Below, in pieces: positions 35,122 through 44,157 of a DNA stretch of 64,000 bases. Each line of letters starts with the position of its first letter. The first letter of the stretch is position 1. The translations under genes were made by a program, and so were the position numbers. The DNA is from Lysinibacillus_B sp042920265. GTDB taxonomy: Bacteria; Bacillota; Bacilli; Bacillales_A; Planococcaceae. The stretch lies in assembly GCF_042920265.1 (NCBI RefSeq), contig NZ_JBDQZI010000017.1:1-64000 (forward strand). The letters are read 5' to 3'. The notes beneath the pieces are model-generated. The model made no database searches. It was not told where the DNA came from and saw only the letters and a list, made by a program, of their open reading frames with translations.

Positions 35122-36300
35122 TTAGCGTGATAACCTCTTTGGATGTTTAAATCGATAATACACATTTGCACATAAGCCGATACATAAAATACTTGCCATT
35201 AATAATAAAAAACTCACGCCTTCTGCAAGTTGTAAATAAAGCCCGCCTAATGTGGGTCCACTTAGACTACCCAAACTAAAGAAAATCCCACAAAGTAGGT
35301 TGCCTGTCGGAAGTAACTCTTTCGGCGTTAAATCGGCCATATACGTAATCCCTAATGAAAAGAGAGAGCCCACACTCATACCTGCAAAGGCAAAAATAGT
35401 AATCATCATCCAAGCCGAATGCTCGAAGTAACTACAGAAGAAAAACAAGATGGTGCCGCTGAAAAGCCCTCCTACAATCACGTTACTTCTCCCAATTTTA
35501 TCGCCTAATATGCCAAGTGGAAGTTGTGTCACGATTGCCCCTATTGAAAAAGCCGTTAACATTAACGAGACAGTTGTTACATCAAAATCCAGTCGCAATG
35601 CATAAACAGGAAATAACGAGTTAATAGAAGATTCCAAAAAGCCATAGACAAACGGTGGTAAGAAAGCAATCCAGCTAAATGTAAACACTAATTTATACCG
35701 TTGCCATCCTGTACTTGCCGCATCTCCTTTTAATGCTGCTGGATGCTCATTTTTGACAAAGAATACAAGGGACCAAGCTAAAAGACAAAGCACGCTCGAA
35801 ATGATAAATGGCAATGCTTCTGACACTTCGACAAGATTGACAAATAACGGTCCTACAGCAAAGCCAATCCCAAAGGATAAGCCGTAAATAGACATTTTCT
35901 TTCCTAGATTGCCGTTATTAGCATCGGATGTCACCCATGTTTGTGTTGCAAAGTGTAACGCATGATCTCCAATACCAATCAGCATGCGTAATAAAAACCA
36001 AAATGTCGCTGATTTCCAAAACGGGAATAGGAAAAGTGCTATAAACACGAGTGCACCGCCTATTAAAATAATTGGTTTATACCCATACTTTCTTAATGGC
36101 TGTTCTATAAAAGGAGAGATCAATAAAGTCCCTATATATAAACCCGTTGCATTTAATCCATTAAGAAAGGATGAGACGCCATCTGTTTCAAAAATAACGG
36201 AAATAAGCGGAAGTAACATTCCTTGTGAAAAACCTGAAATCGATACGATAATGACTAAAATCCAAAACTTTCGTTGTTCATAATTTGAGATACTGTTCAT
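35122..36300 (-). CDS. MFS transporter
   Basis: 392 residues from the chosen start, twelve hydrophobic segments. C-half A-motif GILGDKIGRSN (about 267-277) and the central loop at about 190-205 are visible. Resembles sugar or drug exporters of the YitZ/YfcJ kind; substrate unknown. GGTGGAGG lies 5 bases before the ATG at 36300; the longer GTG start at 36312 is part of that site. The 290 bases upstream hold a promoter-like sequence, a short ORF and a terminator, suggesting attenuation. Confidence 0.83.
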   Translation of the reverse strand: MNSISNYEQRKFWILVIIVSISGFSQGMLLPLISVIFETDGVSSFLNGLNATGLYIGTLLISPFIEQPLRKYGYKPIILIGGALVFIALFLFPFWKSATFWFLLRMLIGIGDHALHFATQTWVTSDANNGNLGKKMSIYGLSFGIGFAVGPLFVNLVEVSEALPFIISSVLCLLAWSLVFFVKNEHPAALKGDAASTGWQRYKLVFTFSWIAFLPPFVYGFLESSINSLFPVYALRLDFDVTTVSLMLTAFSIGAIVTQLPLGILGDKIGRSNVIVGGLFSGTILFFFCSYFEHSAWMMITIFAFAGMSVGSLFSLGITYMADLTPKELLPTGNLLCGIFFSLGSLSGPTLGGLYLQLAEGVSFLLLMASILCIGLCANVYYRFKHPKRLSR

Positions 36301-36384
36301 ACTTGCCTCCACCTACTTCGATATCCGTACTATCTTATCATAGGATCTAAACAGGTATGTTAGCTAAATTTTTCTCATACTAAA

Positions 36385-36425
36385 AAACCCTAGCAAACTT
36401 TATGTTTAAAAGTTTACTAGGGTTT
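36385..36425 (-). terminator. Terminator-like hairpin in the MFS leader
   Basis: Arms AAACCCTAG-C-AAACTT and AAGTTT-A-CTAGGGTTT pair over 15 bp with one A/C mismatch and a 9-base loop; on the minus strand the tail is TTTTTAGTATG. It lies 85 bases upstream of the MFS start and 35 bases past a short ORF on the same strand. Confidence 0.78.
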
Positions 36426-36459
36426 CAACTATTCCTATGGATCATAATGATTAAAAAGC

Positions 36460-36492
36460 TTAATCGGCAAGCTCAGCCGAAAAATCCTTCAT
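36460..36492 (-). CDS. Possible 10-residue leader peptide
   Basis: ATG at 36492 follows AAAAGGAGGGAGG and opens 10 codons (MKDFSAELAD) before TAA. It lies between a promoter-like site (36567-36595) and the hairpin at 36385-36425, upstream of the MFS gene. The strong ribosome site on so short an ORF is typical of attenuation leaders. An overlapping 17-codon frame (ATG near 36517) lacks a well-placed ribosome site. Confidence 0.35.
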   Translation of the reverse strand: MKDFSAELAD

Positions 36493-36566
36493 CCTCCCTC
36501 CTTTTCCTGTGGGATTGAGTGTTCATTGTTTCGTATTTTCCATCCCCCCTTGTATTTGATATCTAT

Positions 36567-36595
36567 AATCTATCACAATACTTCAATTTTGTAAA
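36567..36595 (-). promoter_or_regulatory. Promoter candidate for the MFS leader transcript
   Basis: On the minus strand TTTACA (36590-36595), 17 bases, TAGATT (36567-36572, 4 of 6). Confidence 0.4.
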
Positions 36596-36714
36596 TATTC
36601 AAAATTCAATAATAAGGTATGAAATTACTAAATTTCTCTCCATGCGATACAAACATTGAAATTTACATAAAAATTCGCTACGATAGCCTTAACAGTTGAA
36701 AGGTGGCACATCTT

Positions 36715-36903
36715 ATGTCAAATCCGCTTACAAACAAAGAACAGCAAGTAACTTATTTAAAAGAACGTTTAGAAATTTTTTTAGAAGTATTAGATGCAAT
36801 TGACCCAGAAACAACAGATTTAGAAGATATCGACCGCTTAATCAAAATGATGGATGATTTAGAAGAAAAAATGGATCAATTCCAATCGCGCGACGAAAAA
36901 TAA
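36715..36903 (+). CDS. SE1561 family protein
   Basis: 62 residues from the chosen start. Acidic helical protein; the central string LEIFLEVLDAIDPETTDLED and IDRLIKMMDDLEEKMDQF (about 20-55) is what I know as the SE1561 family of Firmicutes. Function unknown. GAAAGGTGG lies 8 bases before the ATG at 36715; the GTG at 36703 is inside that site. Ends in a strong terminator shared with ywqG. Confidence 0.85.
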   Translation: MSNPLTNKEQQVTYLKERLEIFLEVLDAIDPETTDLEDIDRLIKMMDDLEEKMDQFQSRDEK

Positions 36904-36908
36904 ATGGT

Positions 36909-36946
36909 GAGGTAACATTACGTACTCGTAATGTTACCTCTTTTTT
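36909..36946. terminator. Bidirectional terminator between SE1561 and ywqG genes
   Basis: Perfect 14-bp stem GAGGTAACATTACG/CGTAATGTTACCTC with a 4-base loop, then TTTTTT on the plus strand. It overlaps the stop of the convergent gene by a couple of bases. Confidence 0.93.
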
Positions 36947-37721
36947 AATGACAGTCCCAATTATATAGTACACGGTCAAAACGTTTATGAATTAAATCTG
37001 CTTTAGAGATAAAGAAATTGCCAACCCCTACATCTCCCCACATAATATCAAAGTCATCATCCGTATCGAGTTGGAATAATAAAATGAGCTGTTCTTGATA
37101 ATCTCCATACTCTCTTGGGTCTGCTTGTGTAAAGTACGGATATCCACCGATTTTATGTCCCTGCGTTTCAAGCTCTTCAAAATACAAATCGTGTAACTCG
37201 TATGAATCATCTTCAATACCGATCACTTGATCAAATCGAAAATCACTTAACGTCATCGGCTCTTCCGCTACATGAAATGTCATGCTATAAGAATGATCAA
37301 AATCAAATGGTCCATATTGTTCTTCATCCGTTTCTAAAAACGCAAAATCTGTTAGTAGTTTACTCTCATCATCTACAATCGTTTCATGGTACAGTACACG
37401 GAAATTTTTTTGACTTTGTCCGTTATCAAAATCTAGACCCATCACATCATCTAATGGATGAATATAAAATTGTAAAATGCCTTGCTGTGGGAAATCATGT
37501 AATACTGGAGGAACCTCCGCAAAGTTAATTTGTGCAAGCAAGCGAAGTGGTTGCCCGTCTTCGCCTAGTGGATAAGCATCTTCCGCTAAAAAATAAGGTG
37601 TCCCCCCTACTTTACTACTAAACCGATGCGTTTCTTCATCTGATAAAGTAATGCGTACAACTGTATCTAACGTTTGTTCAATTTTTGTACGATAAGATTC
37701 TAACGCAACTGGAAAACTCAC
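36945..37721 (-). CDS. YwqG family protein (DUF1963)
   Basis: 258 residues. DUF1963 hallmarks: KVGGTPYFL (about 36-44), LRLLAQINFAEVP, GILQFYIHP, GGYPYFTQADPR (about 191-202), LILLFQLDTDDDFDIMWGDVGVGNFFIS (key LLFQLD, WGDVGVGNFFI). Role unknown; mainly beta, cytosolic. I choose GTG at 37721 because AAGGGGG lies 8 bases before it; the ATG at 37742 precedes that site and has none of its own. Confidence 0.85.
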   Translation of the reverse strand: MSFPVALESYRTKIEQTLDTVVRITLSDEETHRFSSKVGGTPYFLAEDAYPLGEDGQPLRLLAQINFAEVPPVLHDFPQQGILQFYIHPLDDVMGLDFDNGQSQKNFRVLYHETIVDDESKLLTDFAFLETDEEQYGPFDFDHSYSMTFHVAEEPMTLSDFRFDQVIGIEDDSYELHDLYFEELETQGHKIGGYPYFTQADPREYGDYQEQLILLFQLDTDDDFDIMWGDVGVGNFFISKADLIHKRFDRVLYNWDCH

Positions 37722-37952
37722 AATATTATCCCCCTTCACCATACTATTTCCTTTATTGTAATATAAACAAACATCGAAATCAAACGTTTGTTCTCTTTTT
37801 GTTTTAACCTCAGATGAAAGAACATATTAATAGACAGAATTTTTCATTAGCTAATGTTGGTAGTTGTACGTGTGCTCTTTTTTTTATTCATTTAAACAGT
37901 TATAATGGTTAATGGTTTGAAATAATATTATTTTTCTGGGGGGAAAAATAGA

Positions 37953-39494
37953 ATGACATACTTACAAACTTTGGAAAAAAGCCTATATAATTTAGTGACT
38001 GAAACGTCTACTAACTTACCAAAAGACGTTCGTCGTGCGATTAAAGCGGCAAAAGAAGCAGAAAACGCTGGTACACGTGCAGCCATGTCTTTAGACACAA
38101 TTACAACAAACATCGTAATGGCTGAAGATAACGTTTCTCCAATCTGTCAAGATACAGGTCTGCCAACATTTAAGGTGTACACTCCTGTAGGTGTCAACCA
38201 AATCGAGATCAAAAAAGCAATCCAAAACGCGATCGCTAACGCAACAGGTGATGCAAAATTACGTCCAAACTCAGTAGATTCTTTAACTGGTAAAAACTCT
38301 GGTAATAATATCGGTGCTGGCCTTCCAGTTGTTAAATTTGAACAATGGGAAAACGATTACATTACAGTAAAGCTGATCCTTAAAGGTGGCGGCTGTGAAA
38401 ATAAAAATATCCAATACTCACTTCCATGTGAATTAGAAGGTCTTGGCCGCGCTGGTCGTGACTTAGACGGTATCCGTAAATGTATCCTACACTCAGTATG
38501 GCAAGCTCAGGGGCAAGGTTGTTCAGCTGGCTTCATCGGTGTAGGTATCGGTGGTGACCGTTCTGCTGGTTACGATCTTGCAAAAGAACAATTATTCCGT
38601 CATGTAGATGATGTAAACCCAATCGAAGACTTAGCAAAATTAGAAGCTTACATTGTTGAAAAATCAAACACATTTGGCGTTGGTACAATGGGCTTCGGTG
38701 GTGAAGCAACATTACTTGGCTGTAAAATTGGTGTAATGGACCGCTTACCAGCATCATTCTTCGTATCAGTAGCTTACAACTGTTGGGCATACCGTCGTAT
38801 GGCAATCGATATCAACCCAGAAACAGGCGAAATCATCAACTGGCACTACCAAGAAGGTGAAAAAATCACTTTCCGCGACGAAGAACAAACAGCTGCTACA
38901 ACGGACAATAAAGTAGTAGAACTTGTTGCACCAATCACAGAAGAACAAATTCGCGAACTTAAAGTTGGTGATGTAGTGAAAATCACGGGCCGTATGTACA
39001 CTGGCCGTGACGCAATCCACCACCACTTAATCGGAGAAGGCGTCGAAGCTCCTGTTGATTTAAATGGTCAAATTATTTACCACTGTGGTCCTGTTATGGC
39101 AAAAGACGAAGAGGGTAATTGGACAGTTAAGGCTGCTGGTCCAACAACATCTATCCGTGAGGAGCCATACCAAGGCGATATTATGAAAAAATTCGGTATC
39201 CGTGCCGTTATGGGTAAAGGCGGTATGGGTCCAAAAACACTTGCTGCACTTAAAGAGCACGGTGGCGTCTACTTAAACGCAATCGGTGGTGCTGCTCAGT
39301 ACTATGCTGACTGCATCAAATCAGTAGACGGCGTAGACTTAATGGAATTCGGTATTCCTGAAGCAATGTGGCACTTATCAGTTGAAGGGTTTACAGCAGT
39401 TGTAACAATGGATTCCCACGGGAACTCATTACACGCTGATGTAGAAAAATCTTCATTAGATAAATTAGCAATGCATGCAGAGCGTGTCTTCTAA
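37953..39494 (+). CDS. fumA: Fumarate hydratase, class I (iron-sulfur)
   Basis: 513 residues, the single-chain class I fumarase (alpha and beta parts fused). Cluster cysteines appear in ICQDTGLPTF (about 64-73), KGGGCENKN (about 144-152) and GQGCSAGF (about 189-196); the C-terminal beta domain starts near residue 325 and holds YTGRDAIHHHL and GKGGMG. It interconverts fumarate and malate with an oxygen-labile [4Fe-4S] cluster. Strong ribosome site CTGGGGGG; highly expressed codon character. B. subtilis has only the class II enzyme, so this marks the lineage. Confidence 0.94.
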   Translation: MTYLQTLEKSLYNLVTETSTNLPKDVRRAIKAAKEAENAGTRAAMSLDTITTNIVMAEDNVSPICQDTGLPTFKVYTPVGVNQIEIKKAIQNAIANATGDAKLRPNSVDSLTGKNSGNNIGAGLPVVKFEQWENDYITVKLILKGGGCENKNIQYSLPCELEGLGRAGRDLDGIRKCILHSVWQAQGQGCSAGFIGVGIGGDRSAGYDLAKEQLFRHVDDVNPIEDLAKLEAYIVEKSNTFGVGTMGFGGEATLLGCKIGVMDRLPASFFVSVAYNCWAYRRMAIDINPETGEIINWHYQEGEKITFRDEEQTAATTDNKVVELVAPITEEQIRELKVGDVVKITGRMYTGRDAIHHHLIGEGVEAPVDLNGQIIYHCGPVMAKDEEGNWTVKAAGPTTSIREEPYQGDIMKKFGIRAVMGKGGMGPKTLAALKEHGGVYLNAIGGAAQYYADCIKSVDGVDLMEFGIPEAMWHLSVEGFTAVVTMDSHGNSLHADVEKSSLDKLAMHAERVF

Positions 39495-39510
39495 TTTAAT
39501 CATTGAATAC

Positions 39511-39549
39511 AAAAAACTCGTAACGAAAAATTTTCGTTACGAGTTTTTT
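39511..39549 (+). terminator. Terminator of the fumarase gene
   Basis: Perfect 19-bp inverted repeat from AAAAAACTCGTAACGAAAA to its complement with a 1-2 base centre, ending in TTTTTT. Confidence 0.93.
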
Positions 39550-39584
39550 ATTGCAATCCTTTTCCAAAAGATGTATCCTTTTAT

Positions 39585-39599
39585 TTATAATAATTATAA
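39585..39599 (+). promoter_or_regulatory. Perfect Per box
   Basis: TTATAATAATTATAA is an exact match to the PerR operator consensus TTATAATNATTATAA. It lies 95 bases upstream of the P-type ATPase start, in the expected promoter region. Confidence 0.82.
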
Positions 39600-39693
39600 A
39601 AAAATAATAAATAAAAATAAATGAAATCTTTTATCAATTAGCTTGAAATAAAGGTTTTGATACTGAATTTCATTATCAAGGAGGTCTTTTGAG

Positions 39694-41592
39694 ATGGATC
39701 CTAATCGAGAAAACTTATCATTAATTGAGAAAACAAAAGAACATATTGAACTGATTGCCGCGCTGACAGCAGGTATTATTTTGTTACTCGCTTGGCGCAT
39801 GGATTCAATTGGACTTGAAACAGCAGCGATCATTTCTTATATTGCCGCCTATGCTATCGGTGGTTTCGCAAAAGCAAAGGAAGGCATAACAGAAACAGTT
39901 CAAACGCGTCAACTGAATGTGGAAATTTTAATGATTTTAGCTGCAATCGGTTCAGCCATTATTGGTTATTGGGTAGAAGGAGCTATTTTAATTTTTATCT
40001 TCGCTGTGAGTGGTGCACTTGAAACATACGCCATGAATAAAAGCCACCGCGAAATTTCAGCATTAATGGAATTACAACCAGAAGAAGCTTGGCTTGTCCG
40101 TGGTGAATTTGAGCCGATCAAAGTAGCGGTAAGCGAATTACAATTAGGCGACCATGTTCTTGTAAAACCAGGTGAACGCATTCCTATAGATGGCGTCATT
40201 TTTAAAGGGCATTCAACAATCGACGAAGCCGCTATTACAGGTGAATCAATGCCTATCACAAAAGAAACAGGCGAGTCTGTATTTGCTGGGACAGTCAATT
40301 TAAACGGCGCTTTAACGATTAAAATGACAAAGCGAAATGAAGAAACACTCTTCCAAAAGATTATTACGCTTGTTCAGTCAGCACAAAGTGAGAAATCCCC
40401 TTCTCAACAATTTATCGAGCGGTTCGAAGGCATTTATGTAAAAGGCGTATTAGTTACAGTAGGACTAATGCTATTTTTACCGCATTATGTAGTGGGCTGG
40501 GATTGGTCAACAACGTTTTATCGTGCCATGGTATTACTTGTAGTTGCTTCTCCGTGTGCGCTGGTGGCATCTGTTATGCCTGCAACGTTAGCAGCCATTT
40601 CAAATGGCGCACGCAATGGTATTTTATTTAAAGGTGGTGTTCACCTTGAACACTTTGGCCATTTAAAAGCATTAGCAGTCGATAAAACAGGGACACTGAC
40701 AGAAGGAAAACCCGTTGTAACAGATTTTTTAGTACGAGATCAGATTACAACTGAAGAGGCGCTAGCCATTTTAGCCACGATTGAGGATCAGTCTACTCAC
40801 CCACTTGCTGAAGCTATTTCCCGTTATGCAGATGGGCTGCATATTACGCGTAGTAGAAACGTAACAATTCAAGATATACCTGGTCACGGACTTGAAGCAA
40901 CAGTAGATGACGTACAGTATAAAGTTGGTAAACCTGAATTTATTGGGCGCGACGAAGCAGAGCAGTTTGCTGACGGCGCATTAAATCGTCTCGCATCTGA
41001 AGGGAAAACAGTTATTTTCATTCGAGATGAATCGGGCATTTTAGCTGCTGCCGCATTGAAAGATACCGTGCGGGAAGAAGCAAAAATGGCTATCAGCGCT
41101 TTACAAGAACTTGGTATCCACGTTGTCATGTTGACTGGAGACAATAAGCATACAGCAAGTGTTATTGCACATGAATCTGGTGTAAATGATTTTGTAGCTG
41201 AATGCTTACCTGAAACAAAGGTAGACTATATCAAACAATACAATGAACAATATCACTATGTTGGTATGGTGGGTGATGGTATTAACGATGCGCCCGCTTT
41301 GGCAACAGCTTCTGTTGGTATCGCTATGGGTGGCGGTACTGATGTAGCGCTCGAAACAGCAGACGTTGTATTAATGAAAAATAATTTATCGAAAATTGCC
41401 TATGCCGTACGTATGTCCCGAAAAATGCAACGCATTGTAAAACAAAATATGTTTTTCTCGATTGCTGTGATTATTTTGCTCATCATTTCTAACTTCTTTC
41501 AAGCGATTAACTTACCGCTTGGTGTCATCGGACATGAAGGTAGCACCATCTTAGTTATTTTAAACGGATTACGTATGTTAAGAAATATGTAA
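39694..41592 (+). CDS. zosA: P1B-type metal-transporting ATPase, ZosA-like
   Basis: 632 residues. No N-terminal heavy-metal-binding domain. Actuator motif TGES (about 178), the transmembrane ion-binding motif SPCALVAS (about 286-293) instead of CPC, phosphorylation site DKTGTLT (D about 329), HP motif (about 368), ATP-binding GDGINDAPA (about 527). SPC rather than CPC, absence of metal-binding domain and length all agree with B. subtilis ZosA (zinc uptake, PerR regulon). The perfect Per box upstream strengthens this. Alternative: a Zn/Co/Cd exporter of the same subfamily. AAGGAGG before ATG. Confidence 0.87.
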   Translation: MDPNRENLSLIEKTKEHIELIAALTAGIILLLAWRMDSIGLETAAIISYIAAYAIGGFAKAKEGITETVQTRQLNVEILMILAAIGSAIIGYWVEGAILIFIFAVSGALETYAMNKSHREISALMELQPEEAWLVRGEFEPIKVAVSELQLGDHVLVKPGERIPIDGVIFKGHSTIDEAAITGESMPITKETGESVFAGTVNLNGALTIKMTKRNEETLFQKIITLVQSAQSEKSPSQQFIERFEGIYVKGVLVTVGLMLFLPHYVVGWDWSTTFYRAMVLLVVASPCALVASVMPATLAAISNGARNGILFKGGVHLEHFGHLKALAVDKTGTLTEGKPVVTDFLVRDQITTEEALAILATIEDQSTHPLAEAISRYADGLHITRSRNVTIQDIPGHGLEATVDDVQYKVGKPEFIGRDEAEQFADGALNRLASEGKTVIFIRDESGILAAAALKDTVREEAKMAISALQELGIHVVMLTGDNKHTASVIAHESGVNDFVAECLPETKVDYIKQYNEQYHYVGMVGDGINDAPALATASVGIAMGGGTDVALETADVVLMKNNLSKIAYAVRMSRKMQRIVKQNMFFSIAVIILLIISNFFQAINLPLGVIGHEGSTILVILNGLRMLRNM

Positions 41593-41628
41593 AAAGCGAG
41601 CAGGGGGTTTGTCCCCTACTCGCTTTTT
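41591..41628. terminator. Bidirectional terminator between zosA-like and yihY genes
   Basis: Arms AAAAAGCGAGCAGGGG and CCCCTACTCGCTTTTT pair over 15 bp with one mismatch and a 6-base loop; it touches both convergent stop codons. Confidence 0.9.
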
Positions 41629-42568
41629 AACATTCTTGAGAATCGATGCTTGTATTATTTATTTTGCTCATTTGCCTCTTCTTCACTACAACATTGATTA
41701 ATCCGCCCAAAATTAAAATCATCCCTGTAAAATAAAGCCATAGCATTAACACGATTACACCACCGATGCTACCATATGTCGCACTATAATTGCCAAAATT
41801 ATTAACATAAAATGAAAATCCATACGTTAAAATAAGCCAGCCTACTGTAGCAAAAATAGCGCCAGGTAATACGCTAACACACTTTAAACGTGGGTTTGTG
41901 TTCGGAACAATCCAATACATGATGACCATAATAAGAAAAATCATAAGCGGTGGTATTAACCATCGAAACGTATTCCAAATCGATTCAAATGAATTCGCTA
42001 CACCGATATAAGAAAATAATAAGTTCCCGATTTGCTTACCGAAAACCGGAAATACGAGCGCTATTAAAATAATGAAAACAAAAGCGAATGTAAAGAGCAG
42101 TGACCAAGTTCGGTGCAAAACACCTACTTGTGCCTCTACCTCATACGCTTGATTTAACGCCTTCATTAATGCATTAATCCCTTTAGAAGCGGACCAAATC
42201 GTGCCGATAATCCCGATAGAAAGTAAACCACTATTTTGATGTGTTAGCACTTGCATTAATGTTCCCTCAATCAGGGAGTATACCTCTTCTGGCATTACAT
42301 CGCCTAAAAACAAAAAGACGTGCTCCTGCTTTAAATTTAAGTATGGGAGCAGCGTCACCATAAAAATAAGTAACGGAAAAAATGATAACAAAAAGAAGTA
42401 GGCGAGTTGCGCACCCATTCCAGACATATCCACACGTTGAATGCCGACCATTAAATCTTGAAAGAAGCCTTTTACAGTTGTGCGATCGATTTCAGCTTCC
42501 TCTGGTGCTACAAATGATTTTACGAAAGTGACTACTGCATGAGAGGCAGTATTTTTTTGTTCTTTCAT
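41627..42568 (-). CDS. YihY/BrkB family inner-membrane protein
   Basis: 313 residues, six TMs within about 45-295. Family motifs: GAQLAYFFLLSFFPLLIF (about 57-74, key AYF, SFFPLL), GIIGTIWSASKGINALMKALNQAYEV (key WSASKG, LNQAYE), PGAIFATVGWLILTYGFSFYVNNFGNYSATYGSIGGVIVLMLWLYFTG (key PGA, YGSIG, LW). B. subtilis YfkH belongs here. Formerly called ribonuclease BN in error; function unknown. It starts 31 bases after the YtxH-like gene on the same strand. Confidence 0.88.
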   Translation of the reverse strand: MKEQKNTASHAVVTFVKSFVAPEEAEIDRTTVKGFFQDLMVGIQRVDMSGMGAQLAYFFLLSFFPLLIFMVTLLPYLNLKQEHVFLFLGDVMPEEVYSLIEGTLMQVLTHQNSGLLSIGIIGTIWSASKGINALMKALNQAYEVEAQVGVLHRTWSLLFTFAFVFIILIALVFPVFGKQIGNLLFSYIGVANSFESIWNTFRWLIPPLMIFLIMVIMYWIVPNTNPRLKCVSVLPGAIFATVGWLILTYGFSFYVNNFGNYSATYGSIGGVIVLMLWLYFTGMILILGGLINVVVKKRQMSKINNTSIDSQEC

Positions 42569-42599
42569 AAAGGTTCACCCCTTCTTCAAAACACCTGCA

Positions 42600-42929
42600 C
42601 TATGCATCTGCATCTTTTTTCGAAAAAGCCTCTTTTGTTTCCGTTACAAGACTCATGACTGTTTGAGGTAACGCTTTTGCGTCTTCAATTTTTGTCATAA
42701 CTACATCCATATTTTGCTGAGTTGACGAATAGACAGATTGGAATTGCTCTACCTTTGTTTCGAGAAGTTGCATGAATTCATCACGATTTTGTGTATAGTA
42801 CGTTACTGTATCTTTCATTTTTTTTGATGTTTCGATTGTGTGCTCACGCGTTGCTTTGTCTAGCATACTAATCGCAGCGCCTGCCACAGCACCGATTAAA
42901 ATTGCAGGTACTAACTTACTTTTCACCAT
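42600..42929 (-). CDS. YtxH-like small membrane-anchored protein
   Basis: 109 residues. One hydrophobic, Gly/Ala-rich N-terminal segment (about 6-22, AILIGAVAGAAISML) and a long amphipathic helical tail, the YtxH-type layout. Such proteins are often stress-induced in Bacillus; B. subtilis yfkI-yfkH is a comparable pair. AGGGGAGG precedes ATG. Function unknown. Likely operon with the YihY gene. Confidence 0.68.
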   Translation of the reverse strand: MVKSKLVPAILIGAVAGAAISMLDKATREHTIETSKKMKDTVTYYTQNRDEFMQLLETKVEQFQSVYSSTQQNMDVVMTKIEDAKALPQTVMSLVTETKEAFSKKDADA

Positions 42930-43038
42930 AGCTATTCCTCCCCTATGTCCTTTTATGCTGAATACATTGTATCAAAAGATGATGCTATGTTTATTTTAAA
43001 CAGTTTTGCACCTTTTTGAAAGTAATGGGCAAGTAAAT

Positions 43039-43740
43039 TTACTCTTCATAAAGCATTTTTTTCGTCATACCACCATCAATGATGATATTTGTGCCCGTAA
43101 TAAAATTATTTTCTGGATTCGTTAAATATAAACATGCTTGCGCAATATCTTCAGGTTTTCCAACGCGCCTTGATAAATGTTGCTCATGATCGATTGCTCG
43201 TAAACCTTCATAATTTTGTGTTTCAATCCACCCTGGTGAAATACAATTCACCGTAATACGTTGCTTCGCAAAAGATGCGGCAAGTGCATGTGTCAATGCT
43301 ATGATACCACCTTTACTGGCTGCATATGCCTCTGTATAAAGCTCCGATTGAAAAGCCCGTGTAGAAGCCATCGATACAATTGCTCCCCCCTTCATATATT
43401 TTGAAGCTTCACGTGCACATAAAAATGCACTGCGCAAATTAGTATTCAGTACATCATCCCATACCTCAAGTGAAAGTTCTGTTGGTGATGTGACAACAAA
43501 TTTCCCAGCATTATTAATTAATATATCGATTGAACCGAATTGCTCAACGGTTTGTGCCATTAAAGCCTGTATCTCCTGCTCACTTTTGACATCTGTTCGG
43601 ATAAAATGCATTGTTGTATCCGCTGGTTCCTGTAAATCTGCTACGATTACAACGGCTCCTTGCTCAACATATTTCTGTGCAATCGCACGTCCAATTCCTT
43701 GTGCACCGCCTGTGACAATGACTACTTTATTTTTAAACAT
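43039..43740 (-). CDS. Short-chain dehydrogenase/reductase
   Basis: 233 residues, classical SDR. Cofactor motif TGGAQGIG (10-17), NNAGKF (about 76-81), catalytic Ser in VSMASTRA (about 125), YAASK (Tyr about 138, Lys about 142), SPGWIET. The C-terminus INFITGTNIIIDGG is typical. Substrate unknown. GGAGGCGG precedes ATG. Single gene. Confidence 0.88.
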   Translation of the reverse strand: MFKNKVVIVTGGAQGIGRAIAQKYVEQGAVVIVADLQEPADTTMHFIRTDVKSEQEIQALMAQTVEQFGSIDILINNAGKFVVTSPTELSLEVWDDVLNTNLRSAFLCAREASKYMKGGAIVSMASTRAFQSELYTEAYAASKGGIIALTHALAASFAKQRITVNCISPGWIETQNYEGLRAIDHEQHLSRRVGKPEDIAQACLYLTNPENNFITGTNIIIDGGMTKKMLYEE

Positions 43741-43863
43741 CGAACCGCCTCCTTCCTCGCAAACGTATCACGTATTCAGCTGATTTTCAAACGGATTAGG
43801 AGTTGACTTTACTATAACAAAATGAAATGATATGTTCGTACACGCAGAAAGGTAGGTTAGATT

Positions 43864-44085
43864 ATGGATTTATCTACACCATCACAAGACAATGTTGTTT
43901 ATATGATTGAACAAATGAAAGAAAAGCTTCGTATGGTAAATGTGGATGCAATGAAGCCCGAACATTTCAGCGAAGAAAACTATGAAGATTTACTCTATTT
44001 ATATGAAATGGTTATGAAGCGAGATTCATTTACACCAAGTGAAATGCAGGCAATTGTCGCAGAACTTGGCTCATTCCGCAAATAA
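43864..44085 (+). CDS. yfkK: YfkK family protein (UPF0435, DUF1128)
   Basis: 73 residues, acidic and helical. The string MIEQMKEKLRMVNVDAMKPE and EDLLYLYEMVMKR-F-SEMQAI-AELG corresponds to the UPF0435 family, of which B. subtilis YfkK is a member. GAAAGGTAGG before ATG. Function unknown. Confidence 0.9.
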   Translation: MDLSTPSQDNVVYMIEQMKEKLRMVNVDAMKPEHFSEENYEDLLYLYEMVMKRDSFTPSEMQAIVAELGSFRK

Positions 44086-44121
44086 AAATAGGACGGCTCT
44101 AAATTGAGCTGTCCTATTTTT
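44084..44121 (+). terminator. Terminator of yfkK
   Basis: Arms AAAAATAGGACGGCTC and GAGCTGTCCTATTTTT pair over 16 bp (one G-U) around 6 bases; overlaps the yfkK stop. Confidence 0.9.
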
Positions 44122-44157
44122 ATGAAAAAGATTATTTCCTCGGAAATGTTGTCGAAA

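Noticed and set aside
36501..36550. Other short frames in the MFS leader (a 6-codon ATG at 36543 and a 17-codon ATG near 36517)
   Set aside because: The first has its G run directly against the ATG, with no spacing. The second is 17 bases from that run. Only the 10-codon ORF has a plausible ribosome site.
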